Origin: Flavobacteriales bacterium
Lineage (GTDB): Bacteria > Bacteroidota > Bacteroidia > Flavobacteriales_D > CAJJDF01
Assembly (NCBI GenBank): GCA_018609055.1
Contig: JABAYJ010000006.1
Location: 136,805-200,804, forward strand
Reading direction: 5' to 3'
DNA length: 64,000 nt
Shown: piece after piece, positions 24,700 to 33,672 of the stretch
How positions within the stretch are numbered: the stretch's first letter is position 1
Layout: each line of letters begins with the position of its first letter
Translations under genes and position numbers: made by a program
The notes under the pieces: generated by a model
What the model saw: only the letters and a program-made list of their open reading frames with translations
Databases searched by the model: none
What the model was told of the DNA's origin: nothing

Positions 24700-25764
24700 T
24701 TATTTTTTAAATCGTGAATATATTGGCAAGTGATCTGAGTATCCTCCATAGTAATTTGGTCCACCATAACTTCTGCTTGGCTTTTGGTCTCCATATTTTT
24801 TATCGGTAAACATCATAAAATCTTCTCGCAATATAAGGCATTGGTCGTATTGAACTTTCATTCCTTTCTCGGCAAAGTATAATCCTTTACTAATAATCAT
24901 TTGATCCAACATTCCCCAGTCTCCCTTGTAATTATAAGTTCCCTTGTCAGCAATCTCTAATGAGTAAGCCATGTTAAATAAATCTCCATTCTTGAATGTT
25001 GGTTTCCCTTTGGCTCTTAATACATCTTCTATACTCTTGTTAGTTGGGTAATCATTAAAATCTCCCAAAATAATAATCTTAGCATTTTCATCTAATTTCA
25101 AAATACGATCAACTCTTTCTCTTAGTACGTCTGCCGCTCTCACCCTTTTGTGCTCACTCTCCTTTTGCCCTGCTCTTCTTGACGACCAGTGATTAAGAAA
25201 AATATGAACCACATCATTATCCTTAAGCTCTCCTTTTACATAAACGATATCACGAGTAGCAAAGTTTGGATCCTCTGATAAAGCCACTTCTATTTTTTCT
25301 TTACTCAAAACATTAAAATATTCTGTTCTGTAGATAAAGCTTACATCAATTCCTCTTGCATCCGGGCTTTCAAAATGAACTATGTCATAATTCCCTTCTT
25401 TAAGGTTTGTATTAGTAATTAAATCTAACACTACTCCTTTATTCTCAATTTCTGCCATACCCAAAAACAAAGGCAATTCTTTTTTATCAAAAGCTGTAAT
25501 TACTTTAGCTAGGTTATTTATTTTTTCGAAATACTTTTTAGTATTCCATTTCTTTTCTGCACCAGGAAGGAACTGCTCATCAATAGTGTACTTACTATCT
25601 ATGGTATCAAATAAGTTTTCTACATTATAAAATCCAAAAACCATATCCTCTGCAGATTTCAATTCTGTACCATTGTTGTTCATTGATTTTGATTTTGAAG
25701 ATTTTTCACCTAGTGAGCATCCTAATACAATACTCAACAATACTATGTATCCTAAATTTTTCAT
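24700..25764 (-). CDS. endonuclease/exonuclease/phosphatase-family lipoprotein
   Basis: This 354-residue protein begins with a lipoprotein signal (lipobox VLGCS, Cys about 16). An EEP-superfamily domain follows, with GFYNVENLFD (about 44-53), GMAEIENKGV (metal-binding Glu), FLNHWSSRR (catalytic region, about 194-202), IILGDFNDYP (about 229-238) and the final GGYSDHLPIYSRF with the catalytic Asp-His. EEP enzymes cleave phosphodiester bonds in DNA, RNA, phosphoinositides or lipids. Attachment to a membrane suggests an envelope-located nuclease or phosphodiesterase. Substrate unknown. It is co-directional with ytxJ. Confidence 0.87.
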   Translation of the reverse strand: MKNLGYIVLLSIVLGCSLGEKSSKSKSMNNNGTELKSAEDMVFGFYNVENLFDTIDSKYTIDEQFLPGAEKKWNTKKYFEKINNLAKVITAFDKKELPLFLGMAEIENKGVVLDLITNTNLKEGNYDIVHFESPDARGIDVSFIYRTEYFNVLSKEKIEVALSEDPNFATRDIVYVKGELKDNDVVHIFLNHWSSRRAGQKESEHKRVRAADVLRERVDRILKLDENAKIIILGDFNDYPTNKSIEDVLRAKGKPTFKNGDLFNMAYSLEIADKGTYNYKGDWGMLDQMIISKGLYFAEKGMKVQYDQCLILREDFMMFTDKKYGDQKPSRSYGGPNYYGGYSDHLPIYSRFKK

Positions 25765-25900
25765 AGAGTTATTTTTATGTTATTTATATCACATGATATA
25801 AAGTCTATTCGTTTTTAAATGAAACCAAAATTAATGAAACTAAAAGAGAAAACAGAGATAGGAAGTATTATTCTATGAACATTTTTATCTGTAATATGTT

Positions 25901-25908
25901 TATCTTTG
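25901..25908 (+). promoter_or_regulatory. -7 element placed for a leaderless recR transcript
   Basis: TATCTTTG fits TAnnTTTG exactly and ends 5 bases before the preferred recR ATG at 25914. Transcription would start at or next to that ATG, which also argues against the upstream in-frame ATG at 25875. Confidence 0.45.
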
Positions 25909-25913
25909 GCTCC

Positions 25914-26534
25914 ATGAATATTCCATCAAAAATAGTTGAGCAAGCAGTAGAAGAATTCTCTTCGTTACCTAGTATAGGAAAACGAAGCGCTTTGAGGTTT
26001 GTACTTCATTTGCTAAAGCAAGACCCCGAAGATATAGAAGGACTTTCTAAGGCAATTATGAAATTGAAAAATGATATTCAGTATTGCTCCAAATGCCAAA
26101 ACATATCAGATTCGGCAATTTGCGAAATTTGTTCTAACCCAAATAGAGATCATTCACTAATTTGTGTTGTAGAGGATGTAAGAGATGTAATGGCAATTGA
26201 AAACACACTTCAATTTAAAGGAGTTTATCATGTGCTTGGCGGATTAATTTCTCCTATGGATGGGATTGGACCAAGTGATTTAAAAATTGATGAATTAGTC
26301 GCTAAAGTAAAAAGCTCCAGAACTTCTGAACTTATTTTTGCGTTAAGCGCCACTATGGAAGGAGACACAACAAACTTCTATATTTACAAAAAGATAGAAG
26401 ACCCAAGTATTAAAACCTCCATATTATCCAGAGGTGTAGCAGTTGGTGATGAATTAGCTTATGCTGATGAACTGACTTTGGGTAATTCTATACTTAATAG
26501 AACTCCTTTTGAAATGAGCTTTCAAAAAAGGTAA
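25914..26534 (+). CDS. recR: recombination mediator protein RecR
   Basis: RecR works with RecO/RecF to load RecA at gaps. The 206-residue product from ATG 25914 has the helix-hairpin-helix ([18 protein letters not shown], about 15-32), a four-cysteine zinc finger ([16 protein letters not shown], about 57-72) and a Toprim domain ([15 protein letters not shown], about 81-95). The C-terminal Walker-B-like segment follows. The open frame extends 13 codons further up to 25875 (MNIFICNMF), but RecR proteins start with the M-N-x-P-S-K sequence seen at 25914, and a promoter element lies just before it. Confidence 0.95.
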   Translation: MNIPSKIVEQAVEEFSSLPSIGKRSALRFVLHLLKQDPEDIEGLSKAIMKLKNDIQYCSKCQNISDSAICEICSNPNRDHSLICVVEDVRDVMAIENTLQFKGVYHVLGGLISPMDGIGPSDLKIDELVAKVKSSRTSELIFALSATMEGDTTNFYIYKKIEDPSIKTSILSRGVAVGDELAYADELTLGNSILNRTPFEMSFQKR

Positions 26535-26582
26535 TTAGTAGTTTCAATGCCTTTTTAAAAATACTACAAAACCACAGATTAA

Positions 26583-26984
26583 ATGAAATTTAAAATTCTA
26601 ATACTTCTTGCCATAATTATAGTTTCTTGTGGTGTTGAGCCTGTTGCCAAAAGCAAACCTATTAAGACTAAAATTAATGAAAGTGAATTTCTTAATCATG
26701 AGATTATAAACGACTCAATTGTTGTTAGAATAAAAGAATATAACGAGAGAAACTCAACATACAGGAATCTTTGTGTGTTTAAAAACGACAAGGTTTATAG
26801 GGAACATCTTATATACAAGATTAAGAAAAATGAAATTTTAGATGATGGTTACAATCAAACCAAGAAGAAAGAATACCAAGTTAAAAGCAAAAATTTAGTA
26901 GAAATCTGTGATTATACTTTTCACTATTTTGATTACAATATTGATCACATTGATACAACTTACTCTAGTAAAGGTATTAGCTAA
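26583..26984 (+). CDS. unrecognised small lipoprotein
   Basis: This 133-residue protein has a lipoprotein signal (lipobox IVSCG, Cys about 16) and a charged, Lys/Asn-rich mature part with no recognised domain. It follows recR by 48 bases on the same strand. Low sequence complexity and ordinary AT-rich codon use give little to go on. It may be strain-specific. Envelope location is the only property that can be supported. Confidence 0.5.
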   Translation: MKFKILILLAIIIVSCGVEPVAKSKPIKTKINESEFLNHEIINDSIVVRIKEYNERNSTYRNLCVFKNDKVYREHLIYKIKKNEILDDGYNQTKKKEYQVKSKNLVEICDYTFHYFDYNIDHIDTTYSSKGIS

Positions 26985-27033
26985 TGGAGAGATAAACATT
27001 ACAAACTAAATTTACCTATTATTTTACTCGGCA

Positions 27034-27588
27034 TCAATCACTATAACCATTCTTAATAGCAAAAACTGCCAGCACTACTCTAGTTTTAATCTCTAGTTTA
27101 TCACAAAGGCTATCTCTATAGTTTTCTATTGTTCTTGGGCTACAACACATCACATCTGCTATTTGCTTGTAATTAATTTCAGTTGCTGCAAAAGTCAGAA
27201 ACTCTTTTTCTCGGTCAGTTAAATTATTTTTCTCCGAAGCGTTAATCGTATTATCCGTAATACTTGTCATCACTTTACTTCTAGCCCAACTTGGATTAAA
27301 ACTCCCCTCCTCTTTAAGTTTTACTAAAGCATGATGCAATTCTTTAGGATGAATGTTCTTAAGCATATATCCTTTAGCCCCATTCTTTATCATTTTTATT
27401 AGGCTCTGTTCATCATCTTGCATGCTCAGTGCCATTATCAATACCTCTGGATAAGTCTCTTTTAACCATAATGCAGTCTCAAAGCCACCCATTACTGGCA
27501 TACTAATATATAGTAAAAAAATATCTGGTAAAGACTTTTTATTAATTACTTTTTGTAATTCCAACCCATTTTCACTAACATAGTCTTC
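27034..27588 (-). pseudogene. degenerate LuxR-type response regulator: truncated receiver, phospho-Asp replaced by Tyr
   Basis: The C-terminal half is intact: a LuxR/NarL-type helix-turn-helix (LTDREKEFLTFAATEINYKQIADVM...SPRTIENYRDSLCDKL). The receiver still has PDIF-LLYISMPVMGG, GAKGYMLKN and the switch region, but the phospho-acceptor Asp in LLDISMP is Tyr here (codon TAT, 27510-27508; one base from GAT). The first 35-40 residues, including the acidic pair, are missing. A TAG at 27591-27589 closes the frame upstream (DYVSENGLELQK is what remains), and the only possible start is TTG 27564. A phosphorylation-independent DNA-binding protein cannot be excluded, but decay is more likely. No histidine kinase is adjacent. 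Confidence 0.72.
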
Positions 27589-27591
27589 CTA

Positions 27592-27953
27592 GAAAAACGA
27601 TTATTTTTCAAATTATATCTCATTATTGATTTAAAAAAATTTACTGTTAAATAAAATCATCTTCTTAAATTTAGATATTTAGTAATCAACTAATAACAAC
27701 ACTAAGTCATTATTTACAATAGTTCTTAGTAGATACCAGTATTGTTTTAATTAAAAATAATTTTTGATACTTGCATACACACAACAAACCTATTGTTTAT
27801 AGAATACCCGAAAGCTATAGACACTCTCACATATAAAATACTTGTAAAAGATTTTAAAGGAAATCCACTTATCAAATTCGGTCATATATCCATACCTCAT
27901 TAATAATTAAGTTCTTTATTGCCAATATTTTTTTTAAGAAAATAAATTGGTAC
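27592..27953. other. AT-rich gene-poor stretch between the degenerate regulator and the DUF4197 gene
   Basis: No convincing gene was found. One plus-strand frame (about 27763-27897) encodes some 40 residues including YPKAIDTLTYKILVKDFKGN and may be a scrap of an old gene, but nothing in it is recognisable. The missing N-terminus of the response regulator is not present here in any frame I could follow. Confidence 0.5.
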
Positions 27954-27961
27954 TATATTTG
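27954..27961 (+). promoter_or_regulatory. -7 element for the DUF4197 gene
   Basis: TATATTTG fits TAnnTTTG exactly and lies 30 bases before the ATG at 27992. The -33 zone is a T run. Confidence 0.45.
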
Positions 27962-27991
27962 ATTACTTATTGAAAATAAACATCAATAATT

Positions 27992-28732
27992 ATGAAAAAA
28001 ATAATCCTTGCAGGTTTTGCCTGTCTTACAATTTTATCTTGCGAAACTTTACAACAAGTTGCGGGAGAAGTACTTCTTCCTTCTGAAGGAACTAAAACTG
28101 GTTTAACCAATATTGAAGTAATATCTGGACTTAAAGAAGCTCTTAGTGTAGCCATTAACAACTCTTCTTCTTTAGCTTCTAAATTAGATGGTTTTAATGC
28201 TAATAGCTTGATAAAGCTTCCTTTTCCGCAAGATGCTATTAATGTAAAAAACTTCCTTTCTGATAAAGGATTATTCCAAAATCAAATTGCAACATTTGAA
28301 ACTACATTAAATAGAGCAGCAGAAGATGCTTCAGCTAAAGCTGCTCCAATATTTTTGGATGCAATAAAAAACATGAGCATTACCGATGGATTCGCAATAC
28401 TTAAAGGTGGAGAAGGTGCTGCTACTAACTTTTTAAAAACAAAAACTACAGCTAAATTAATCGAAGCTTTTTCGCCAGTTACTAAAAACTCAATTGAAAA
28501 GGTAGAATTAACTAAGTTTTGGAATCCTATTGTAACTAAATACAATGCAATGGATTTTATTCACGGAAAAGGGAAAGTAAATGCTGACCTAGACCAATAT
28601 GTAACTGATAAAGCAGTAGATGGTTTGTTTACTATGATGGCACTAGAAGAAAACAAAATCAGAACAGACCCTGTTGCTAGAGTTTCAGATGTACTAAAGA
28701 AAGTATTTGGTTCACTTGACACAACAAACTAG
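27992..28732 (+). CDS. DUF4197 family lipoprotein
   Basis: This 246-residue protein has a lipobox (TILSCE, Cys about 16) and matches the DUF4197 pattern. That pattern is GLKEALSVAINNSS (about 47-60), an IKLPFP block, SDKGLFQNQIATFETTLNRAAEDAS, and SITDGFAILKGGEGAATNFLK (about 128-148). DUF4197 proteins are widespread in Bacteroidota and Proteobacteria and have no settled function. The family is helical and periplasm-facing. It precedes the nucleoside phosphorylase gene by 14 bases, so the two are probably co-transcribed. Confidence 0.88.
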   Translation: MKKIILAGFACLTILSCETLQQVAGEVLLPSEGTKTGLTNIEVISGLKEALSVAINNSSSLASKLDGFNANSLIKLPFPQDAINVKNFLSDKGLFQNQIATFETTLNRAAEDASAKAAPIFLDAIKNMSITDGFAILKGGEGAATNFLKTKTTAKLIEAFSPVTKNSIEKVELTKFWNPIVTKYNAMDFIHGKGKVNADLDQYVTDKAVDGLFTMMALEENKIRTDPVARVSDVLKKVFGSLDTTN

Positions 28733-28746
28733 AAAAAAAATCTTTT

Positions 28747-29640
28747 ATGAGAGCGTCTCTTAACGAATCTACCTTTCCATTAGAAGAAAGTGAATTAGTC
28801 ATCAATGAAGATGGTTCAATTTTTCACCTTCATCTTTTACCTCATCAATTAGCACAAACAGTTCTAGTTGTTGGGGATCAGGGTCGTGTAGAGCAAATCT
28901 CCAAAAACTTTGATTCAATTGAACACAAAGTTGCTAATAGAGAATTCGTAACTCATACTGGAACATACAAAGGCAAAAAAATATCAGCTATTTCTACAGG
29001 AATAGGAGCCGATAATATTGATATAGTTCTTAATGAATTAGATGCCTTGGTTAATATTGATTTAAAAACTAGAAAGATTAAAAAGAATCCAACTTCTCTA
29101 ACTATAATTAGAATTGGAACTTCTGGAGCACTTCAACCGAGTATTCCTGTTGACAGTTATGTTGTTTCGGATTACGGATTAGGATTTGATGGCTTAGCTG
29201 GTTTTTATAAAAACCTATCTGAATCTGATGAACTAGATTTAGAAAAAGCATTTTTCTCTCAGGTAAACTGGAGTATTTCTACTGTAAAACCATACTTTGC
29301 AAAAGGAGATGAAGAGCTTATTGATTCATTATCTGAAAAAGCTCAAAGAGGAATTACGGTTACTGGAAATGGTTTTTATGGACCTCAAGGCCGAGTTTTA
29401 AGATTAAAAACTAAGCAAGAAAACCTGAATGAGCAACTCCAAAGTTTTGAATTTAATGGTATTAAAATCATGAATTTCGAGATGGAAACTTCTGCATTAT
29501 ATTCTCTTGGAAGGATGATGGGACATAAAACAGCCACAATATGTGCAGTTATTGCAAACAGGCATCTAAAAAAATACAGCAAAAACTACAAAAAAACTGT
29601 AGATAAAATGATAATCTATGTTTTGGAGAAAATAAAATAA
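28747..29640 (+). CDS. nucleoside phosphorylase (PNP/UDP family 1)
   Basis: This 297-residue cytosolic enzyme of the PNP_UDP_1 family splits a nucleoside with phosphate into base plus (deoxy)ribose-1-phosphate. Hallmarks are the VVGDQGRVEQISKNF phosphate-binding start (about 38-52), IRIGTSGALQPSIPVDSYVVSD (about 121-142) and NFEMETSALYSLGRMMG (about 244-260), which holds the Met-Glu ribose contacts. It is longer than E. coli uridine phosphorylase and resembles the Bacteroidota uridine-phosphorylase-like branch. The preferred base is not clear from sequence. Confidence 0.87.
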   Translation: MRASLNESTFPLEESELVINEDGSIFHLHLLPHQLAQTVLVVGDQGRVEQISKNFDSIEHKVANREFVTHTGTYKGKKISAISTGIGADNIDIVLNELDALVNIDLKTRKIKKNPTSLTIIRIGTSGALQPSIPVDSYVVSDYGLGFDGLAGFYKNLSESDELDLEKAFFSQVNWSISTVKPYFAKGDEELIDSLSEKAQRGITVTGNGFYGPQGRVLRLKTKQENLNEQLQSFEFNGIKIMNFEMETSALYSLGRMMGHKTATICAVIANRHLKKYSKNYKKTVDKMIIYVLEKIK

Positions 29641-29647
29641 GTCCTAA

Positions 29648-29678
29648 TTTGATTAGCGAGTTAAGTATCTTATCTTTA
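29648..29678 (+). promoter_or_regulatory. promoter of the legionaminic acid operon
   Basis: TTTG (29648-29651), a 19-base spacer and TATCTTTA (29671-29678). The predicted transcript start near 29684 gives a leader of about 24 bases to the legB ATG. The layout is the same as the GH3-operon promoter at 15508. Confidence 0.6.
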
Positions 29679-29707
29679 TTTTTAAACACTAATTCCAAAG
29701 GATACTT

Positions 29708-30895
29708 ATGTCATACCTAAATTTGATAGATAGAACTCATAAACTTTTTGAAGATGACATCACAAAAAGTGAGTCTGAGCTGCAAAAAGAAATATCTAAC
29801 TCAAATTTTTTGGTACTTGGTGGAGCCGGAACAATTGGCCAAGCAGTTACCAAAGAAATTTTTAAAAGAAACCCGAAAAAGCTTCATGTTGTTGATGTTA
29901 GCGAGAATAACCTTGTTGAATTAGTTAGGGATATCCGTAGCTCTTTTGGTTATATTGATGGTGATTTCAAAACATTTGTATTAGATATTGGATCTAACGA
30001 ATATGATGCATTAATTGAGAGTGATGGAGATTTTGATTACGTCCTTAATCTTTCTGCATTGAAACATGTTAGGAGTGAAAAAGATCCTTTTACACTGATG
30101 AGAATGATTCAGGTAAACATCTTAAATACCATTAAAACTATCGAGCAATCTATTGCCAATGGTACAAAAAAATACTTTTGTGTCTCTACAGATAAAGCTG
30201 CTAACCCAGTAAATATGATGGGAGGTTCGAAAAGAATCATGGAGATGTTTTTGATGAAAAAAAGTAAAGAAATTAAAATTTCTACTGCCCGTTTTGCAAA
30301 TGTTGCTTTTTCTGATGGATCTCTTCTTCATGGTTTTGACCAAAGAATTAAAAAAATGCAGCCAATTGCTGCTCCATCTGATATTAGAAGATACTTCGTA
30401 ATTCCAGAAGAATCTGGTGAACTTTGCTTAATGTCTACCATTTTTGGAGAGAATAGAGATATCTATTTTCCGAAACTAGAAGAGAATCTTCATCTAATTT
30501 CTTTTGCAGATATTGCAAAAAGATATTTAGATAGCTTAGGATACACTCCTCATTTATGTAAAGATGAAGATGAAGCAAGAAGTGAAGTGACAAAATTAGT
30601 TTCCGAAAAAAAATGGCCTTGCTTGTTCTCCGAGAGTAATACAACAGGTGAAAAAAGCTACGAAGAGTTCTACACAGAGAACGAAACATTGAATATGGAA
30701 ACCTATAACAAACTAGGAGTCATTAAGAATCAACCATCATTTGATGATGAAAAACTTACTCATTTCCTTGATACAATTTCAAAAATGAGAACAAGCAAGA
30801 AATGGAATAAGGAAGAGATAGTAGCTCTATTCCATCACATGATCCCTAACTTTGGACATGTAGAAGCCAATAAATTTTTAGATAGTAAAATGTAA
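29708..30895 (+). CDS. legB: nucleotide-sugar 4,6-dehydratase of the CapD/FlaA1-like SDR family (LegB)
   Basis: This 395-residue enzyme is predicted to perform the first committed step of legionaminic acid synthesis, turning GDP- (or UDP-) GlcNAc into the 4-keto-6-deoxy sugar. An NAD-binding motif GGAGTIG stands at 38-44, and the active-site block STDKAANPVNMMGGSK at 160-175. The usual SDR Tyr is Met171 with Lys175 kept, a replacement also known from the FlaA1/PseB group, so loss of activity is not implied. It has an N-terminal extension of about 30 residues and a C-terminal helical extension relative to short SDRs. First gene of a seven-gene operon; the next starts 1 base after the stop. Confidence 0.85.
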   Translation: MSYLNLIDRTHKLFEDDITKSESELQKEISNSNFLVLGGAGTIGQAVTKEIFKRNPKKLHVVDVSENNLVELVRDIRSSFGYIDGDFKTFVLDIGSNEYDALIESDGDFDYVLNLSALKHVRSEKDPFTLMRMIQVNILNTIKTIEQSIANGTKKYFCVSTDKAANPVNMMGGSKRIMEMFLMKKSKEIKISTARFANVAFSDGSLLHGFDQRIKKMQPIAAPSDIRRYFVIPEESGELCLMSTIFGENRDIYFPKLEENLHLISFADIAKRYLDSLGYTPHLCKDEDEARSEVTKLVSEKKWPCLFSESNTTGEKSYEEFYTENETLNMETYNKLGVIKNQPSFDDEKLTHFLDTISKMRTSKKWNKEEIVALFHHMIPNFGHVEANKFLDSKM

Positions 30896-30896
30896 C

Positions 30897-32042
30897 ATGT
30901 ACGAAAGTTTAATTAAACATATAAGGCACCTATTTAATACTCCAACTGAGTTTATTCCTCTTCATGAACCAAGATTCATTGGGAATGAAAAGAAATACGT
31001 GATGGATGCTATTGATTCTACATTTGTTTCTTCTGTAGGAAAATATGTAGATCAGTTCGAAGAAATGATGTGCGAAATTACTGGAGCTAAATATGCTATT
31101 GCAATTGTTAATGGAACTAACGCACTTCATCTTTCTATGGTTTTAGCAGGAGTAGAACCTGGAGACGAAGTAATAACTCAATCTTTAACTTTTATTGCTA
31201 CAGCTAATGCTATTAGCTATTGCCAAGCTACCTCTCATTTTGTAGATGTAGATAAAGAAACAATGGGGCTTTCTCCTACTCTACTTGATGCTCATCTTCA
31301 AGAAATTTCAGAAATGAGAAATGGAGAATGTTTTAATAAAAACACGAATAAAAGAATAAAAGCTTGCGTTCCTATGCACACTTTTGGACTTCCATTATAC
31401 ATTGATGGATTAGTTAAGGTTTGTGACAAGTACAACATTACTTTAATTGAAGATGCAGCAGAATCACTTGGTAGTTACTACAAAGGACAGCACACTGGTA
31501 CTTTTGGTAAGCTAGGTACTTTTAGTTTTAACGGAAACAAAACTGTAACAAGTGGTGGTGGTGGTGCAATTATTACTGATGATGAAGAACTAGCAAAAAG
31601 AGCTAAATATTTATCTACACAGGCAAAAATTCCTCACAAATGGGAATATAAGCATGATGCAATTGGTTACAATTACAGAATGCCAAATCTAAATGCAGCA
31701 TTAGCATGCGCTCAACTTGAGCAACTCGATTTTTATATCAAGAACAAAAGAGAACTTAACGATAACTATGCTCAGTTTTTAGTTGGGAATGGTGACGTTA
31801 AACTAGTTCAAGAAGTAAAAAATGCAAAATCTAATTATTGGTTGAATGCAGTAATATTGAAAGATAAATCTGAACGAGATAACTTTTTAGAAGAATTGAA
31901 TAGCAAAGGTGTTATGACAAGACCTATTTGGGCTTTGATGAACCACTTAGAAATGTTCAAGGATTGTCCTAAAAGTGATTTAAGCAACTCCGAATGGCTT
32001 GAAGATAGAGTAGTAAACATACCTAGTAGTGTAAGAATATGA
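30897..32042 (+). CDS. legC: PLP-dependent sugar-4-aminotransferase (LegC)
   Basis: This 381-residue member of the DegT/DnrJ/EryC1 family adds an amino group at C4 of the 4-keto sugar made by LegB, using glutamate. Motifs: GTNALHLSMVLAGVEPGDEVI (about 76-96), the PLP-ring contact EDAAESLGS (about 186-194) and the Schiff-base lysine K215 in FSFNGNKTVTSGGGG. A LegC-type N-terminal extension (about 1-30, PLHEPRFIGNEKKYV) is present. It sits between legB and the acetyltransferase, overlapping the latter by 4 bases. Confidence 0.9.
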   Translation: MYESLIKHIRHLFNTPTEFIPLHEPRFIGNEKKYVMDAIDSTFVSSVGKYVDQFEEMMCEITGAKYAIAIVNGTNALHLSMVLAGVEPGDEVITQSLTFIATANAISYCQATSHFVDVDKETMGLSPTLLDAHLQEISEMRNGECFNKNTNKRIKACVPMHTFGLPLYIDGLVKVCDKYNITLIEDAAESLGSYYKGQHTGTFGKLGTFSFNGNKTVTSGGGGAIITDDEELAKRAKYLSTQAKIPHKWEYKHDAIGYNYRMPNLNAALACAQLEQLDFYIKNKRELNDNYAQFLVGNGDVKLVQEVKNAKSNYWLNAVILKDKSERDNFLEELNSKGVMTRPIWALMNHLEMFKDCPKSDLSNSEWLEDRVVNIPSSVRI

Positions 32043-32677
32043 GCGACAACAAAATCATATTAATTGGTGGCGGAGGCCATTGTAAATCCTGTATAGAGGT
32101 TATAGAATCTAAAGGAGATTTTGTAATTGCTGGGATTATTGATGTAAAAGAAAAAATTGGCACTAGCCTATTAGGATACCCTGTAATTGGATGTGATGAT
32201 GATTTAGTTGAGTTAAGAAAAAAATATTCAAATGCTCACATTACTGTGGGTCAAATTAAATCTAATACTGCTCGTAAAAACATTTTTAAAAAACTGAAAG
32301 AGTTAAAATATACTCTTCCAGTAATTTCTGCTTCGAGCTCTATAATTTCGAAACATTCGAAAATAGGAGAAGGAACTATTATTATGCATCAAGCGATAGT
32401 AAATGCAGAAACTGAAATTGGAGTAAACTGTATCATTAATTCTAAATCTCTTATTGAGCATGATTGCCGTGTTGGTGACGATTGCCATGTATCTACAGGA
32501 GCAATCCTAAATGGTAATGTGACTATTGGTAGTGACTGTTTTATTGGCTCAAATACAACTTTTGTAAATGGATTAACTCTAACTAATTCAGTGTTTATAG
32601 GAATCAATTCTCTAGTAAGTAAGTCAATTAAAGAAGAAGGAATTTATGTTGGATCCCCTTTAAGAAAAATTAAATAA
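32039..32677 (+). CDS. legH: NeuD/PglD-type sugar N-acetyltransferase (LegH)
   Basis: This 212-residue protein has an N-terminal Rossmann-like half (ILIGGGGHCKSCIEVIE, about 6-22) and a left-handed beta-helix of hexapeptide repeats (about 90-205; IGEGTIIMHQAIVNAETEIG, VGDDCHVSTGAILNGNVTIG). The catalytic His in this family is the one in the SLIEHDC segment (about 139-145). It should acetylate the 4-amino group from acetyl-CoA. It overlaps legC by 4 bases and its stop shares one base with the legI start. Confidence 0.88.
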   Translation: MSDNKIILIGGGGHCKSCIEVIESKGDFVIAGIIDVKEKIGTSLLGYPVIGCDDDLVELRKKYSNAHITVGQIKSNTARKNIFKKLKELKYTLPVISASSSIISKHSKIGEGTIIMHQAIVNAETEIGVNCIINSKSLIEHDCRVGDDCHVSTGAILNGNVTIGSDCFIGSNTTFVNGLTLTNSVFIGINSLVSKSIKEEGIYVGSPLRKIK

Positions 32678-33672
32678 TGAAGAGAACTCTAATCATAGCA
32701 GAAGCAGGAGTTAACCATAATGGTGATATTAATATCGCAAAAAAACTGGTTGACGCAGCAGCTGATGCTGGTGTTGACTATGTGAAGTTTCAAACTTTTA
32801 AAGCCGACAAACTTGTAAATAAAGATGCTAAACAAGCTGATTATCAAATAGAAAATACGGGGGTTGTTGAATCACAATATCAAATGCTTAAAAGATTGGA
32901 ATTAACTGATGAGAATCATCATATCCTTATCGATTATTGCGATAAAAAAGGAGTGAAATTTTTGTCTACTGCTTTTGATTTTGAAAGTATTGAATTCCTA
33001 AAAGACAAATTAGATTTTTACAAAATCCCTTCAGGAGAAATTACAAACCTTCCTTATTTAATTAAGGTTGCTAAACTTAAGCTACCAATTGTAATGAGTA
33101 CCGGAATGGCTAACATGCAAGAGGTAAAAGAGGCTTTAGCTGTTTTAATAGCTCACGGAATCAACAAAGAAGATGTTACTATTCTTCATTGTAATACAGA
33201 GTATCCAACCCCAATGAAAGATGTAAATCTTTTAGCAATGAAAACAATTGAAAAAGAATTAGGTGTGGAAATCGGCTACTCGGATCATACTTTAGGAATT
33301 GAAATTCCTATTTCTGCAGTAACTCTTGGAGCCACAGTTATAGAAAAACACTTTACTATTGACAAAACAATGGAAGGTCCAGACCACAAAGCTTCATTAG
33401 AACCTAATGAACTAAAAGCTATGGTTGCAGGTATTAGAGCTATTGAGCTCGCTATGGGTAATGGAATAAAAACACCTAGCGAGAGTGAACAAAAGAATAT
33501 TAAAATTGCTCGTAAGAGTATAGTTGCTTTAACAGATATAAAAGAGGGCGAAGTATTTAATGAAAGTAATATAACTGTAAAGAGACCAGGAACTGGAATA
33601 TCTCCAATGAAATGGAATGAGGTATTAGGCTCTAGAGCATCTAGAAATTATAAAGCAGATGAATTATTATGA
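32677..33672 (+). CDS. legI: NeuB-family nonulosonate synthase (LegI)
   Basis: This 331-residue enzyme condenses phosphoenolpyruvate with 2,4-diacetamido-2,4,6-trideoxymannose to give N,N'-diacetyllegionaminic acid. The NeuB TIM barrel is complete: AEAGVNHNGD (about 8-17), VDYVKFQTFKAD (about 34-45), FYKIPSGEITN (about 114-124), HCNTEYPTP and IGYSDHT, then the EKHFT-GPDH metal/PEP block. A shortened C-terminal SAF (antifreeze-like) domain follows (about 275-331). Sialic acid, pseudaminic and legionaminic synthases are similar; the choice of LegI rests on the legB/legC/ptmE neighbours. Confidence 0.9.
   Translation: MKRTLIIAEAGVNHNGDINIAKKLVDAAADAGVDYVKFQTFKADKLVNKDAKQADYQIENTGVVESQYQMLKRLELTDENHHILIDYCDKKGVKFLSTAFDFESIEFLKDKLDFYKIPSGEITNLPYLIKVAKLKLPIVMSTGMANMQEVKEALAVLIAHGINKEDVTILHCNTEYPTPMKDVNLLAMKTIEKELGVEIGYSDHTLGIEIPISAVTLGATVIEKHFTIDKTMEGPDHKASLEPNELKAMVAGIRAIELAMGNGIKTPSESEQKNIKIARKSIVALTDIKEGEVFNESNITVKRPGTGISPMKWNEVLGSRASRNYKADELL

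Noticed and set aside
25875..25913. Upstream ATG for recR
   Set aside because: The extra 13 residues are hydrophobic and absent from RecR proteins; the -7 element lies downstream of this ATG.
27763..27897. Plus-strand 40-residue frame in the intergenic region (YPKAIDTLTYKILVKDFKGN)
   Set aside because: No start codon in a good place, no family recognised, and too short. Noted only as a possible gene scrap.
29708..30895. LegB as an inactive enzyme because the SDR tyrosine is methionine
   Set aside because: The same Met replacement is known in the FlaA1/PseB dehydratases, which are active, and the lysine is kept.
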